A DNA stretch of 64,000 nucleotides from Paracoccaceae bacterium (GCA_030066905.1 JASJAR010000003.1:62001-126000); one strand, 5' to 3'; shown: positions 17,012-26,769, counted from the stretch's first letter. Notes: generated by a model not told the origin, from the sequence alone. Numbers and translations are program-made.

Positions 17012-17316
17012 GTTTTCCTCCCAATCAGTGCCGGTCCTTGTCCTCTGCCGGCCATCTTCTGACGGCACACGGTGACACAAAAAATTTGAACAAGTCAAAC
17101 TCCCTGCTTGGCCCAAGAGGGCTGTGGGGGCCGCGAACTTGCCATAAAATCGGCTCATTCGACCCGTACCGACGAGGAAACGGGCCGTCCTTATTGTTTC
17201 GCGGAGCCCTTCCGCGCCCAGTTTCAGGTGATCCGACCGGCCTCAGATGCGAGCCCCAGCGCTCGCCGACGGAGACGATGCGGCGGCTGAGGGGCGGTCG
17301 CGGGAATGGGTGAGAC
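17012..17316. other. Divergent promoter region between tctC and the kinase locus
   Basis: A 305-bp gap separating two divergent operons. It contains the inverted repeat TTTGA-ACAAG-TCAAA (17085-17099) next to an A-rich run, and the palindrome CTTGGCCCAAG-like near 17107. A possible -10-like CATAAAAT lies near 17143. No ORF with a start signal is credible. Regulatory assignment is inference from position and symmetry only. Confidence 0.4.
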
Positions 17317-18777
17317 ATGACGGCAACGGCGAGTGAGCCACAAGCTGATATCGACGACCTCCAGGCCGACGAACTGAAGCCGGGCACCGAGCTTCTGCAC
17401 GGGCAGTACACCATCGAAGGCTTCCTGAACGCCGGTGGATTCGGTGTAACCTATCTGGCCAAGGACAGTTTGGCGCGGACCGTGGTCATCAAGGAATGCT
17501 ATCCGGCGGCGATGGTGCGGCGAACCCCGAGCCGGGTGCGTGCCCGGGCCGGGTCGAGCCAGGAGGAATTCGATTCCATCGTCCGGCTGTTCGAAGCCGA
17601 AGCACTGCGCCTGTCGAAGCTCCAGCATCCGAACATCGTCGGCATCCACCAGGTCTTTCAGGATTACGGCACCGCCTACATGGCGCTCGATTTCGTCAAG
17701 GGCAAAGACATGCTCGACGTCATCGAAGAGGGCCACAACGCGCTGCCGCCCTACGAGGTGAAACGGATCCTCGTGAAGGTGCTCGACGCGATCACCTACA
17801 TTCACGCCAACGACGTTCTTCACCGCGACATCTCGCCCGACAACATCCTCCTGGCGGCGGGCAACGAGCCGGTGCTGATCGACTTCGGGGCCGCCCGCGA
17901 GGAAGCCACCCGGAAGACCCGGGCGCTCTCGGCGATCCATGTCGTCAAGGACGGCTACAGCCCCAACGAATTCTACCTCGCGGGCAACCAGCAGAACGCC
18001 TCGTCGGACCTCTATTCGCTGGCCGCGACCTTCTACCATGTCATCACCGGCGATCCGCCGCCGAACTCCCAGACCCGCGTCGCGGCCATTGCCGCCGGTC
18101 GGCAGGACCCTTACGAGCCGCTGCAAAAACGCATCGACGGCTATGACGAGCACTTTCTCAAGGCCATCGACACCGCACTCAACGTCTTTCCCAAGGACCG
18201 CATTCAGTCCGCCGGCGACTGGCTCGAGCAGATCGACAGCGAGAAGCGTAAACAGGCCGCGCTCAAGAAGGTCAGCGACGACCGGGAGATGGAGCTTTCC
18301 ATTCAGAGGATCGTGGCCGAGACCAACCTCGCGGTGATGGCGGAGCGGGCCAAGGCCGAGCGGGAGAAAAAGCGCAATCGCTTCGCGTTGAAGGCGTTCC
18401 AGAAACCCAAGAACTCGCTCCTTTTGCCCGAAGACGACCCGCTGCGGGACCCGAACCCGCCGCCGGAGAAGAGCGAGATGAAGCGTCGCCATGGCTGGTT
18501 TGGCGGCTCCGAGGAGAAGGACGCGCCGGAGGAGGAGGTCGTCTACGAGGAGGTCGTCGAGACCCTCGTCGAGGACCTTCCCGAGGAGCTTGCCGAGCGC
18601 ATCTCGGAAATCGAACAGGCGGTGGCCGAAGAGCTGCAAAGGCAGGAGGAATTGGCCGCCGAGCCGCCGCGCAAGAGGTCGGTCTGGCAGCGCCTCTTCG
18701 GCGGCAGCCGCGGCAGTTATGTAGAAACCCCGGAAAACCGGACTGAAGACACCTCTCTGAGGGGGACAGGCACATGA
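17317..18777 (+). CDS. Serine/threonine protein kinase (Hanks type)
   Basis: A 486-residue cytoplasmic-looking kinase. Catalytic domain about 28-310: glycine loop NAGGFGVTY (38-46), VIKE with Lys59 (VAIK position), catalytic HRDISPDN (169-176), IDFGAAR with Asp189 (DFG), and an activation segment ending DGYSPNEFY. Residues 310-400 form a charged, probably coiled region (EKKRNRF), then an acidic Glu-rich tail (YEEVVETLVEDLPEELAERISE). No transmembrane helix or sensor domain is seen, unlike PknB-type kinases. The start follows the frame with ATG 17317; no strong Shine-Dalgarno stands upstream. It overlaps the FHA gene by 4 bp (ATGA). With the following FHA protein and PP2C phosphatase it forms a classic phospho-threonine writer, reader and eraser set. 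Confidence 0.95.
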   Translation: MTATASEPQADIDDLQADELKPGTELLHGQYTIEGFLNAGGFGVTYLAKDSLARTVVIKECYPAAMVRRTPSRVRARAGSSQEEFDSIVRLFEAEALRLSKLQHPNIVGIHQVFQDYGTAYMALDFVKGKDMLDVIEEGHNALPPYEVKRILVKVLDAITYIHANDVLHRDISPDNILLAAGNEPVLIDFGAAREEATRKTRALSAIHVVKDGYSPNEFYLAGNQQNASSDLYSLAATFYHVITGDPPPNSQTRVAAIAAGRQDPYEPLQKRIDGYDEHFLKAIDTALNVFPKDRIQSAGDWLEQIDSEKRKQAALKKVSDDREMELSIQRIVAETNLAVMAERAKAEREKKRNRFALKAFQKPKNSLLLPEDDPLRDPNPPPEKSEMKRRHGWFGGSEEKDAPEEEVVYEEVVETLVEDLPEELAERISEIEQAVAEELQRQEELAAEPPRKRSVWQRLFGGSRGSYVETPENRTEDTSLRGTGT

Positions 18778-20867
18778 AGTTCCTAAAAGGCATGATCTCG
18801 CGCAAGCGCGAGGACGAATTCGAGGACGAACAGCCCTCGATGTCGATCGAAACGTTGCAAGCCGACCTCGATCATTCGGGGCTCGACAGCTCGCTCCGCG
18901 ATCCGGATTCGGCCTGGAGCGAAAAGGCAGCCCAGCGTCCGGTGGAGGAAACCGGTCCGGACCTTCAGGCGGTGCCCGGACATGACGACGCCCTCGAGCC
19001 GGAGGACACGCAGCCCGACCGGCGCAGCGTGTCGCGGGATCTCGACTGGGAGGACGAGCTCGGCGACGCGGGCGACACCACGCTGCGGGAAGCATTTGAC
19101 GCCCCGCGCGCGCGGCGCCAGACCCGCCCCGTGGCGGAGGACGACGCGGCCGATGAGTTCGACGAGTTCGAGGAGGACGAATTCGACGACGAGTTCGACG
19201 AACTCGAACCGGAAGAGGAGCAGGCGATCCGCGACAATGCGCTCCTCGTCGAGGAAATCCGCGACGCAATCGCAGCCGTGCGCCACATCGAGGCGGACGA
19301 CGGCCCGGCGAAGAAAGCGCCGGCAGCCAAGGAGGCCACTGGCGCCAAGCCCGCCAAGGGCCAGAAGGGCTGGGAAAACGACGAGGTGTTCGGACGGAAG
19401 GCCATCGCCCGTGACCGTCTGGCAAGGCTCTCCGAAAGCGAGGATGGCGACCGCATTCTCGAAGAGACGAACTCGAAGATGTTCGACGACGATGCGGCCA
19501 ACCGGCGTCGCCAGGCCATGGCACATCTGAAGGCCGCCGCCGCCGCGACGAAGGCCGACAGCGTTCTGAAACGCGTGGTCGGCCGCGACCCCGCGATGGA
19601 CCCCGATCAGCAGGTGCAGTACCGCGAGGATCTGGCCAACGTCGTCCGCCAGCGCGGGCCGAGATCCGAGCCGATCAGCCGACCGTTGTCGCGGCCGCGG
19701 TCGCGCCCGATGCCCGCCGAACCGGCGCCGGTGACTGACGCGTCGGAACTGCCCGCGTCGAAAACCGAACCGATGACACATGAAGAGCTTCGCCAGGCGT
19801 TTTCGCGCCCGGTGGAGGCGACGGAGGCACCGCCTTCTCCCCAAACCGAAGTGCACCCCGAGAAAAGAACAACGGCGGAGACCACCATGGATGTCGAAAA
19901 GATCGACCTGAAAACCGCGCTCGAACGTCAGAAGGCCATTCTGAAGGCCGAACGCGAAGCGCTCGAGGCCGAGATCGCCGCCGAAGAAAAGGCAAAGGCC
20001 GGCCTGGCGCCTGTCGAGCAGAAACCGGAGCCGGTTGCGGAGGACCGTGAGCCTATCGAGCAGGGCCCGGCGGCCGAAATCGAACCCGAAGAGGTCGAGG
20101 TTGCCTTTGACGCCGACGCCGAGGAGGCCGCCGAGGACAGCCTCGGCGCGGCGTTCGACGACTGGGATGACGGCACGGCCGACGAAGACGACGCCGACCA
20201 GGCCGGTGCGCCCGTCGATGTTACCGCTCTCGCCACTTCAGAGCCCGAGATCGATCGGGACGAGGATGGCGACGACGAGGCCGCGATCCGGGATCTCGAC
20301 CTCGAAGAGACGGCCGCGGCGAACGGGGCGACCGAGACTGTGGAGGCCGACGATGGCGTCCCCGGTGCCGCCCCTGCCGCGCCCGCACGCAAGGCCGGAC
20401 GGGTCAAAACCCGTCTTCTGGGCTTCCAGTCGAAGTCGGAGGCCCGCGACGTCTTTGCCGGAAAAGCCGCAACGGGCGCCGGCCCGGTCCGCTTCCCCGT
20501 CGGCTGGCTCGTCGTCACCCAGGGCGAGGGTTTCGGCCACAGCTTCTCGCTGTTGTCGGGGGTCTCGAAAATCGGACGCGGCGACGACCAGGCCGTCCAG
20601 CTCGACTTCGGCGATACGTCGATCAGCCGCGACAACCACGCCGCCATCGCCTTCGACGAAGAACTCAACCAGTTCTTCCTCGGCCATGGCGGAAAATCAA
20701 ACGTCGTTCGGTTGAACGGCAAGCCGGTCCTGTCGACCGAAGAACTCTATGACGGCGACGAAATCCGGATCGGCGAAACCACCCTGAAATTCATCGCGCT
20801 GTGCAGCGAGGACTTCACCTGGGCCGAGAACGCTGGAGATGGCACCGATCATGCAAGAAGCGCCTGA
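18774..20867 (+). CDS. FHA-domain protein with long acidic disordered region
   Basis: A 697-residue protein. The first 570 or so residues are acidic and low-complexity (runs such as EFDEFEEDEFDDEFDELEPE), with a probable coiled coil around 380-420 (LERQKAILKAEREALEAEIAAEE). A C-terminal forkhead-associated domain spans about 575-685: KIGRGDDQ, then DTSISRDNHAAIAF (Ser-Arg and the conserved Asn-His), and a late VRLNGKPV strand. FHA domains bind phosphothreonine peptides, so this is the likely reader for the adjacent kinase; the many Thr and Ser residues of the acidic part could also be kinase targets (inference). Translation is coupled on both sides: ATGA overlap with the kinase and overlap with the phosphatase start. 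Confidence 0.9.
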   Translation: MKFLKGMISRKREDEFEDEQPSMSIETLQADLDHSGLDSSLRDPDSAWSEKAAQRPVEETGPDLQAVPGHDDALEPEDTQPDRRSVSRDLDWEDELGDAGDTTLREAFDAPRARRQTRPVAEDDAADEFDEFEEDEFDDEFDELEPEEEQAIRDNALLVEEIRDAIAAVRHIEADDGPAKKAPAAKEATGAKPAKGQKGWENDEVFGRKAIARDRLARLSESEDGDRILEETNSKMFDDDAANRRRQAMAHLKAAAAATKADSVLKRVVGRDPAMDPDQQVQYREDLANVVRQRGPRSEPISRPLSRPRSRPMPAEPAPVTDASELPASKTEPMTHEELRQAFSRPVEATEAPPSPQTEVHPEKRTTAETTMDVEKIDLKTALERQKAILKAEREALEAEIAAEEKAKAGLAPVEQKPEPVAEDREPIEQGPAAEIEPEEVEVAFDADAEEAAEDSLGAAFDDWDDGTADEDDADQAGAPVDVTALATSEPEIDRDEDGDDEAAIRDLDLEETAAANGATETVEADDGVPGAAPAAPARKAGRVKTRLLGFQSKSEARDVFAGKAATGAGPVRFPVGWLVVTQGEGFGHSFSLLSGVSKIGRGDDQAVQLDFGDTSISRDNHAAIAFDEELNQFFLGHGGKSNVVRLNGKPVLSTEELYDGDEIRIGETTLKFIALCSEDFTWAENAGDGTDHARSA

Positions 20868-21786
20868 GTTCCGCTTCGATGCCGCGTCGGTCCTGTCCCT
20901 GGGCCGGCGCGACCATCAGGAGGACGCCCTTGCGACGGATTTCCCGATCGGCGCGGATTTCGGCTTTGCCGTGCTGGCCGACGGGATGGGCGGGCACGCT
21001 GCCGGCGATGTGGCGTCGAAGATCGTCGTGACGGAGGTCTTCAGCGAGTTGATGTTCCAGTCGAGCGACGTCGATGCGATGACCAGCGACATCGGCGAGG
21101 TGCTTCGCAACGCCGCCTATGCGGCGAACGAATGCGTCCGCGCCCATACCGAATCGAACCCCGAAACCGACGGCATGGGGTCGACGCTCCTCGCCCCGGT
21201 CATCAGCAACGGAAAGCTCTACTGGATTTCTGTCGGCGACTCGCCCCTCCTTCTGTTCCGCGACGGCAAGCTCGAACAGCTCAACGAGGACCACTCGATG
21301 GCGCCGCAGATCGACCTCATGGTGGCGGCCGGCGCGCTGACCGAGGATGCCGCGGCCAATCATCCCGACCGCAACGCGTTGACATCCGTGCTCTTCGGCG
21401 ACGAGATCGAAGCGATCGACTGCCGCGACGATCCGTTTCTCCTCGCCGACGGCGACGTTCTCATCGCGGCCAGCGATGGGTTGCAGTTTCTCGATGACCG
21501 CGAAATCGTCGCGATCCTGAAAGGCAACCTGGCAAAACCGGCAGCGACGATCGCGCGACAACTCCTCGACGCGCTGGAAAACCTCGACGACCCCGCCCAG
21601 GACAACGTCTCCTTTGCCGTGATCAAGGTTCAGACGATGGTGGTCGACGCGCTCTCGCAGCTTGCGGCTGAACTTGTGCGGGCCTCGTCCGACAACAGCG
21701 TCGACGAGCCTGCGGCGGAATCTCTCGAAGACCCCGAGCCGGTCGAGTACACTCCTGCCAAACTGGCGGTGCGCGCCGCCCCCTAA
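20851..21786 (+). CDS. PP2C-family protein phosphatase (Stp1/PppA type)
   Basis: A 311-residue PPM phosphatase that removes phosphate from Ser/Thr. The metal-binding motifs are present in order: GRRDHQEDAL (motif 1), LADGMGGHAAGD (motif 2), GSTLL, WISVGDSPLLLFRDGKLEQLNEDHS, AASDGL and QDNVSFAVI (last Asp-Asn). A region of about 60 residues after the fold is Ser/Glu-rich. Two starts are possible: ATG 20839, directly abutting GGAG, or ATG 20851, ten bases after GGAGAT; I prefer 20851 on spacing. Either way the gene overlaps the FHA gene. It is the likely eraser for the upstream kinase. Confidence 0.94.
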   Translation: MQEAPEFRFDAASVLSLGRRDHQEDALATDFPIGADFGFAVLADGMGGHAAGDVASKIVVTEVFSELMFQSSDVDAMTSDIGEVLRNAAYAANECVRAHTESNPETDGMGSTLLAPVISNGKLYWISVGDSPLLLFRDGKLEQLNEDHSMAPQIDLMVAAGALTEDAAANHPDRNALTSVLFGDEIEAIDCRDDPFLLADGDVLIAASDGLQFLDDREIVAILKGNLAKPAATIARQLLDALENLDDPAQDNVSFAVIKVQTMVVDALSQLAAELVRASSDNSVDEPAAESLEDPEPVEYTPAKLAVRAAP

Positions 21787-21806
21787 GCCAGGTCTGAAGG
21801 GGCCCA

Positions 21807-23159
21807 GTGTTCAACTCCGATCCCGACATTGTCGCCGAACTAGAGGCGGCCCTCGCCCGGAAAGGCTTGCCGGCGGCGGCAAGAAGCCGTGGCCAGGCGC
21901 TCTTCGACATTCTCTCGCGTCCCGTCCGGGTGGCCTTGATCGGCCCGAAGGGCAAGGGCAAGACCTCGCTCATGAACCTTCTTCTCGGGGAGCGCTTGCT
22001 GCCCGACGAGCTTTCCGCACGGGTCATCGAGATCGTCCCGGGCGAGGCTTTCGTCGCCGAGGCCTCTTACGACGACGGCCGCCTCGAAGCGCCCGAGGAC
22101 GACGAACTCGACACCGTTCGGGGCGCGGACCGCCTTCTCATCGCAGCCCCCCAGGAAGTGCTTCGCCGCATCGCCCTGCTCGAAGCCCGCAGCGACGATG
22201 CCGAGGGTCTCGCCGATGTCATTGGGCGTGCGGACATCGTCCTGTGGTGCTCCACTCAATTCGGCGCGGACGAACGCGAAGCCTGGGCCGCGATGGAAAC
22301 CGGGCTGCACGATCATGCCTTCCTGATCCTCACCAAGGCCGACAAGCTGGCACGCAAGAATCGACTCGCCGAGGTGATCGTCGGCCTCAAGGATGTCGCT
22401 CAATCGGAGTTCGCCGGCCTCTACCCTGTCGCCACGCTCCAGGGACTGAACGCGCTTGAAGCGAAACCCAAGGACAAGGCGCTGTGGGACGGCAGCGGCG
22501 CGCAAGCGCTGGTCGATGCCGTCCTCGACCATGCCACGAAGGGCCGACAGGCCGATCTCGATCAGGCGGAGCTGTTCCTCGCGCGTTATGCCGTCGATCC
22601 CGACGAGGACGGCGGCGACGGAGAGCGACCGCGGTCGCGCGCAAGATCACGGCCGCGGTCCGGCCCGATCCGGCGGCGGTCGCGGCTGACGAGAGAGGCC
22701 TCGAAGCAACCGCCCCCGGCCGAAGAAGCGGCAAGGCAGGCGGACGCTCCCGCCGCTCCAGCCAAACCACCGGCAGACCCCGCTCCCGCCCCGGGCGACG
22801 CGACCCTTGCCGACCGTCTCGGCGCCGTTCGGCGGATGCCGTCGCGTGCCTTACAGCCGGGGTCGGCCTTGCCGGATCGCCTCCGGAACAGGCTGAGCGA
22901 GGCCAGTGCCGAGCTTCAACGGCTGAGCGATGAACCAGAAAAGGTTCTCGCCTGCTGCGCCGAAACCGCAGACGCCATTCAGTCGATCATCGACGAGGGG
23001 TCGTTGCCGCCTGAATTGTCCCCGCTGGCAGACGACCTGGCGCTCACAAGCGAGATGATGACGCTGCTCCAGCTCGAAAACGCCCCCGGCCCGGCCGCCG
23101 ATGCGGTGACGATGCTTCTCCAGCTCAAGCGCGATCTCGACCAACGGTCGGTCGTTTAG
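21807..23159 (+). CDS. P-loop GTPase-like protein with disordered Arg/Pro-rich linker
   Basis: A 450-residue protein. The N-terminal third is a P-loop NTPase: Walker A GPKGKGKTS (about 46-54) followed by LMNLLLGE, and a clear G4 motif LTKADK (about 173-178) indicating guanine specificity. Between them I cannot find a canonical DxxG (G3); the segment GRADIVLWCSTQFGADE occupies its place. Residues about 268-345 are Arg/Pro/Ala-rich and probably disordered, then a helical C-terminus. Start is GTG 21807 with GAAGGGG just upstream. It lies 20 bp after the phosphatase. The N-terminus resembles the dynamin-like GTPases encoded next, but the missing G3 suggests slow or no hydrolysis. Function is unknown. 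Confidence 0.8.
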   Translation: MFNSDPDIVAELEAALARKGLPAAARSRGQALFDILSRPVRVALIGPKGKGKTSLMNLLLGERLLPDELSARVIEIVPGEAFVAEASYDDGRLEAPEDDELDTVRGADRLLIAAPQEVLRRIALLEARSDDAEGLADVIGRADIVLWCSTQFGADEREAWAAMETGLHDHAFLILTKADKLARKNRLAEVIVGLKDVAQSEFAGLYPVATLQGLNALEAKPKDKALWDGSGAQALVDAVLDHATKGRQADLDQAELFLARYAVDPDEDGGDGERPRSRARSRPRSGPIRRRSRLTREASKQPPPAEEAARQADAPAAPAKPPADPAPAPGDATLADRLGAVRRMPSRALQPGSALPDRLRNRLSEASAELQRLSDEPEKVLACCAETADAIQSIIDEGSLPPELSPLADDLALTSEMMTLLQLENAPGPAADAVTMLLQLKRDLDQRSVV

Positions 23160-23324
23160 AAGTTCCGAAAATTCAGGGCTTTGCGTTCGGGACCCGCCTT
23201 AGTTTTGCCATGTTGCGCTGAAATGTTCCGTCCGTGGGATTTTAGTGGGTGCTGGCGGTGATTTGTCCGCGATCTGTCACAAATGGGGGCGGACAGGGCA
23301 GCGACGCCCCGGCTTAGGAACAAG

Positions 23325-25385
23325 ATGAACGTCGACACGAACCATCAAGGCGCCTACGAGGCCGGCGACCCCCAGGGCGGGGACCTTCTCAGCGGCACGT
23401 TCAAGTGTTTTCAGCCGTTTCGGGATAAGGTTGCCGACCTGTCGGAGGCGCTCGACAAGCTCATCGAAATCGGGGACGACACGACGGCGAAAGCCGCCCG
23501 GCGTCTGGGACACCAACTGGCACAGGTCGAACCGTCGGTGACGATGATCGGGCAGGTCAAGGCCGGCAAGACGTCGCTCGTCAATGCCATGGTCGGCTGG
23601 CCCGGGCTCCTGCCCGCCGACGTCAATCCCTGGACCTCGGTTGTGACCTCGCTGCGGCTGGCGCCGGATTCGAAGCCGGAAGATCAGGCCGCCGCCTTCA
23701 CCTTCTTCGACGAAGGCGAATGGGGGCGGTTGGTGGACCGTGGCGGTCGCGTGGGCGAGTTGGCCGAACGCGCCGGCGCGGCGGAAGAACTCGACAAGGT
23801 GCGGGCGCAGGTCGAGGACATGCGCCGCAAGTCCGAGCGGCGTCTCGGGCGCAAGTTCGAGATGCTTCTCGGACAGAGCCACGACTACGGGTACATCGAT
23901 ACCGACCTCGTCGAGCGTTACGTGTGTCTCGGCGACGATTTCGAGACCGACACCGAAACCTCGACGACCCAGGGCCGGTTTGCGGACATCACCAAATCCG
24001 CAGACCTCACGCTCCACGTCCCCGGCGTGCCGATGAAGCTCTGCATTCGCGACACGCCGGGTGTGAACGACACTTTCATGATGCGCGAGCAGATCACCAT
24101 CCGTGCGATCCGCGAAAGCCGGATGTGCGTCGTCGTGCTCTCGGCGCATCAGGCGCTGTCCACCGTCGACATGGCGCTCATCCGGCTCATCTCGAACGTC
24201 AAGTCGCGCGAGGTCATCATCTTCGTCAACCGGATCGACGAGCTTCAGGACCCGGCAAACGAAGTCCCCCAGATCCGCGCCTCGATCGAAAAGACCCTTG
24301 CCGAGCATCAGGGGCCCGAAGGCGTTGAGATCCTCTTTGGATCCGCAGGTTGGGCCAACACCGCGCTTTCGGGGGCGTTCGACGAGATGTCGGAAGCCTC
24401 GTCGAACGCGCTGTTGAACTGGGCGGACGAAGAATTGCGGGTGCCCGCCGAGAAGCTCTCGATCCAGGAAGTGATCTGGGAATTGTCGGGCTTGCCGGCC
24501 CTTTACCGCGCCATCGCCGAACGGGTGGACGAAGGCGCCGGCGGCGAGGCGGTCGAGAAGGCGGCCCGCTCCGCGATCAACCTCGCCAACGGTGTCCGCG
24601 CGGCCGCAGGCTACGACGGCCTGCCGATCAGCACCGGCGGTGCCAATGTCGACACCGAAGCGCTGCGGCGCGCCTTCGCGAAAATCGAAACCGCTGCGGG
24701 GTCGGGGTTCGACAGCGAGCTCGACGCTGCTGTGGAGGATTTCGAGCGCCGGCTCGACCGGTCGCACCGGAGTTTCCTCGAACGGGCAACCTCCTCGCTC
24801 CTGGCGCATCTCGAAAGCGAGGGCGACGGGGTGGTCTGGGAATACGACCCGACCGGCTTCCGGGTGCTCCTGCGCTCGGCCTATCAGGTTTTCGGCCGCA
24901 ACCTCGCCTCGACCGCCAAGCGCGAGCTCGGCAAGGCGGCCAAGGAACTCGAGACGCTCTACCAATCGTCCTTCGGTCTGGCAGACGGCAGTTTCAAGAT
25001 CGAGGCACCCCGCCCGGCCCGGATGCCGCCGCCGGTGCTCCTTGGGCAGACCATTGCCCTCGATCTTAAAGGATCGTGGTGGAGCCGCTGGTGGCAGCGC
25101 CGCCGGGGCTATTCGAACTATGCGATGGATTTCGCCCAGATGATCGAAGGCGAGACGCTCCCGATCATCGACGCCCTGCGCGGCGACAATGCGCGGGCGA
25201 TCCGCAACGATGCAGCACAGGTGATGGCGGACTTCCTGTCCGAACAGAAATCCATCCTCGAAAACGTGCTCGATAAGCTGGGCGAGACCGGCGGGGAAGA
25301 CGTCTCCCTCGCGGAACCGGCCCGCAAATCCCAACAGGACGAACTGGAACGCACAGTGGCGACGCTCGAGAAGCTCGCTGCCTGA
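23325..25385 (+). CDS. Dynamin-family large GTPase
   Basis: A 686-residue dynamin-like protein. GTPase motifs: G1 GQVKAGKTSLVNAMVG (about 74-89), G2 region with PWTSVVTSLRL, G3 DTPGVND (about 243-249) and G4 NRIDE (about 302). After the GTPase domain there is a long helical part with a Trp/Arg-rich stretch (GSWWSRWWQRRRGYSNY, about residue 585-602) that could be a membrane-contacting paddle, as in bacterial dynamin-like proteins. ATG 23325 has AGGAA five bases upstream; the open frame reaches 42 bp further without such a signal. It is separated from the upstream GTPase gene by 165 bp, so a second promoter is possible, and from the next GTPase gene by 19 bp. By family knowledge these proteins bind and remodel membranes. 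Confidence 0.88.
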   Translation: MNVDTNHQGAYEAGDPQGGDLLSGTFKCFQPFRDKVADLSEALDKLIEIGDDTTAKAARRLGHQLAQVEPSVTMIGQVKAGKTSLVNAMVGWPGLLPADVNPWTSVVTSLRLAPDSKPEDQAAAFTFFDEGEWGRLVDRGGRVGELAERAGAAEELDKVRAQVEDMRRKSERRLGRKFEMLLGQSHDYGYIDTDLVERYVCLGDDFETDTETSTTQGRFADITKSADLTLHVPGVPMKLCIRDTPGVNDTFMMREQITIRAIRESRMCVVVLSAHQALSTVDMALIRLISNVKSREVIIFVNRIDELQDPANEVPQIRASIEKTLAEHQGPEGVEILFGSAGWANTALSGAFDEMSEASSNALLNWADEELRVPAEKLSIQEVIWELSGLPALYRAIAERVDEGAGGEAVEKAARSAINLANGVRAAAGYDGLPISTGGANVDTEALRRAFAKIETAAGSGFDSELDAAVEDFERRLDRSHRSFLERATSSLLAHLESEGDGVVWEYDPTGFRVLLRSAYQVFGRNLASTAKRELGKAAKELETLYQSSFGLADGSFKIEAPRPARMPPPVLLGQTIALDLKGSWWSRWWQRRRGYSNYAMDFAQMIEGETLPIIDALRGDNARAIRNDAAQVMADFLSEQKSILENVLDKLGETGGEDVSLAEPARKSQQDELERTVATLEKLAA

Positions 25386-25404
25386 GCAATGAAGGCCAGA
25401 ACCT

Positions 25405-26310
25405 ATGATCGAAAGCGATGACATCTCGACCGAGGCGCCGCAGCCGGCCAACGCCAAACCCTGCATCGCCCTGATGGGCGAGTTCAGTGCGGGAAAGAGC
25501 ACGCTGACGAACCTCCTGATCGGAGCACAGTCGCTCCCCGTCCAGGTCACCGCGACCCAGCTTCCCCCTGTGTGGATTGCCTTTGGCGATCAGCCACCCT
25601 ACCGCGTCGACCTCGACGGAAACGTCATGCCGGTCGATCTCAACCAGCTCGGCGAAATCAGTGTCGAGGACACCGCCTATATCCGTATCTACCGCAAGTC
25701 GGAGGTGTTGGAGCTTTGCGACATCATCGACATGCCGGGGATATCCGACCCCTCAATGGCCGCCACGGTCTGGCAGCGGGTGATCCACCATGCGACCGCT
25801 GTCATCTGGTGCACCCATGCGACCCAGGCCTGGCGGCAGTCCGAAGCCGCGGTCTGGGACAGCATGCCGCCGGAGCTTCACATGTCCAGTCTCCTGCTGC
25901 TGACGCGGATGGACAAGATCGTCGCCGAAAACGACCGGACGCGGCTTCTGCGGCGGGTCCGGAAGGAAACCGACGGGCTCTTTGCCGATGTCCTCCCGGT
26001 CTCGCTGCTCCAGGCTCTGGAAGCCGGCGACGATAAGGAGGCATGGGCCGCAAGCGGGGCCGAACACTTCACCGAAAGGCTGCTCGACCTGTTGCACGGC
26101 GAAGGCGACATCGTGCGCCGCCCGCGTGCAAGCCGCTCGACCGAACGGCCGGAATTTGGCCTGATCGACAATGACGCCGCCGAGACCGACCCGGCAGCGA
26201 CCATGGCCTCGGGCACCGTCAGCCCCAAGCGGGTTACTCCGAGAACCGGTCTTCGCCCCAGCACGCGGCGCAGCGAGCGGCCGGCAGCACGGGCCGTCAA
26301 CGCCCATTGA
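25405..26310 (+). CDS. Dynamin-N type small GTPase
   Basis: A 301-residue P-loop GTPase: G1 GEFSAGKSTLTNLLIG (about 25-40), a Thr in VTATQLPPVW for G2, G3 DMPGISD (about 109-115) and G4 TRMDK (about 168-172). The GEFSAGKST form is typical of the dynamin N-terminal domain, but the helical stalk is missing and only about 70 mostly polar, Arg/Thr-rich residues follow the GTPase core. It stands 19 bp after the large dynamin-like gene. Bacterial dynamin-like proteins often come in tandem pairs of unequal length that work together; I infer a pair with the preceding protein. Confidence 0.85.
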   Translation: MIESDDISTEAPQPANAKPCIALMGEFSAGKSTLTNLLIGAQSLPVQVTATQLPPVWIAFGDQPPYRVDLDGNVMPVDLNQLGEISVEDTAYIRIYRKSEVLELCDIIDMPGISDPSMAATVWQRVIHHATAVIWCTHATQAWRQSEAAVWDSMPPELHMSSLLLLTRMDKIVAENDRTRLLRRVRKETDGLFADVLPVSLLQALEAGDDKEAWAASGAEHFTERLLDLLHGEGDIVRRPRASRSTERPEFGLIDNDAAETDPAATMASGTVSPKRVTPRTGLRPSTRRSERPAARAVNAH

Positions 26311-26382
26311 GCGACGGGCGGGAGGACGGGCTGGCGCATCCCTCTGAATTCCCCTAGCTCTTGACCAGTTGGAGCTCAGGGA

Positions 26383-26769
26383 GTGTTCGACATTTCCTTC
26401 GAGAAGGAACTCGATGCGCTCAGGGAGGCGCTCGGCAATTGCCGCCTTGCGGCCTTTGCCGATCTCTCGGCACGCATGGTGCTGCGGGTCAGCGCCGATG
26501 AACGCCCGCGGCGCGAGGAAATCGACGCGCTTTGCGATCTCGCGGTGACCTGTCTCGATGGTCCGGCCCTGCCGGCACTCCTTGATGGCGAACCGCCGTT
26601 TTCGGCCGTGGTCGCAGGAACCGAGGAAAGCCGCTTTTTCATCCGTTCCCTGTCGGACCCGTCCGACGCACTCATCCTGATCGTTGGCGAACCGGTCGAG
26701 CAGGCCGGAATCTGGGCGGCCGCCCAGGACCTGCTCAACCGCCACAGCGCCGGAGAAGATGCGTCGTGA
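26383..26769 (+). CDS. Small protein, possible roadblock/LC7-like fold
   Basis: A 128-residue protein without a confident family match by eye. The alternation of a strand (LAAFADLSARMVLRVS), a helix (REEIDALCDLAVTCL), then strands (FSAVVAGTEESRFFIRSL, DALILIVGE) and a C-terminal helix (IWAAAQDLL) matches the order of the roadblock/LC7 domain, which in bacteria (MglB) acts as a partner or activator of small GTPases. Encoded directly after three GTPase genes, this role would make sense, but it is inference. GTG 26383 has AGGGA upstream. The stop overlaps the next gene (GTGA), so the two proteins are made together. Confidence 0.75.
   Translation: MFDISFEKELDALREALGNCRLAAFADLSARMVLRVSADERPRREEIDALCDLAVTCLDGPALPALLDGEPPFSAVVAGTEESRFFIRSLSDPSDALILIVGEPVEQAGIWAAAQDLLNRHSAGEDAS

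Noticed and set aside
17317-21786. Type VI secretion regulatory module (PpkA/Fha/PppA)
   Set aside because: The gene set is alike, but no T6SS structural gene (hcp, vgrG, tss) occurs in the window and the following genes are GTPases.
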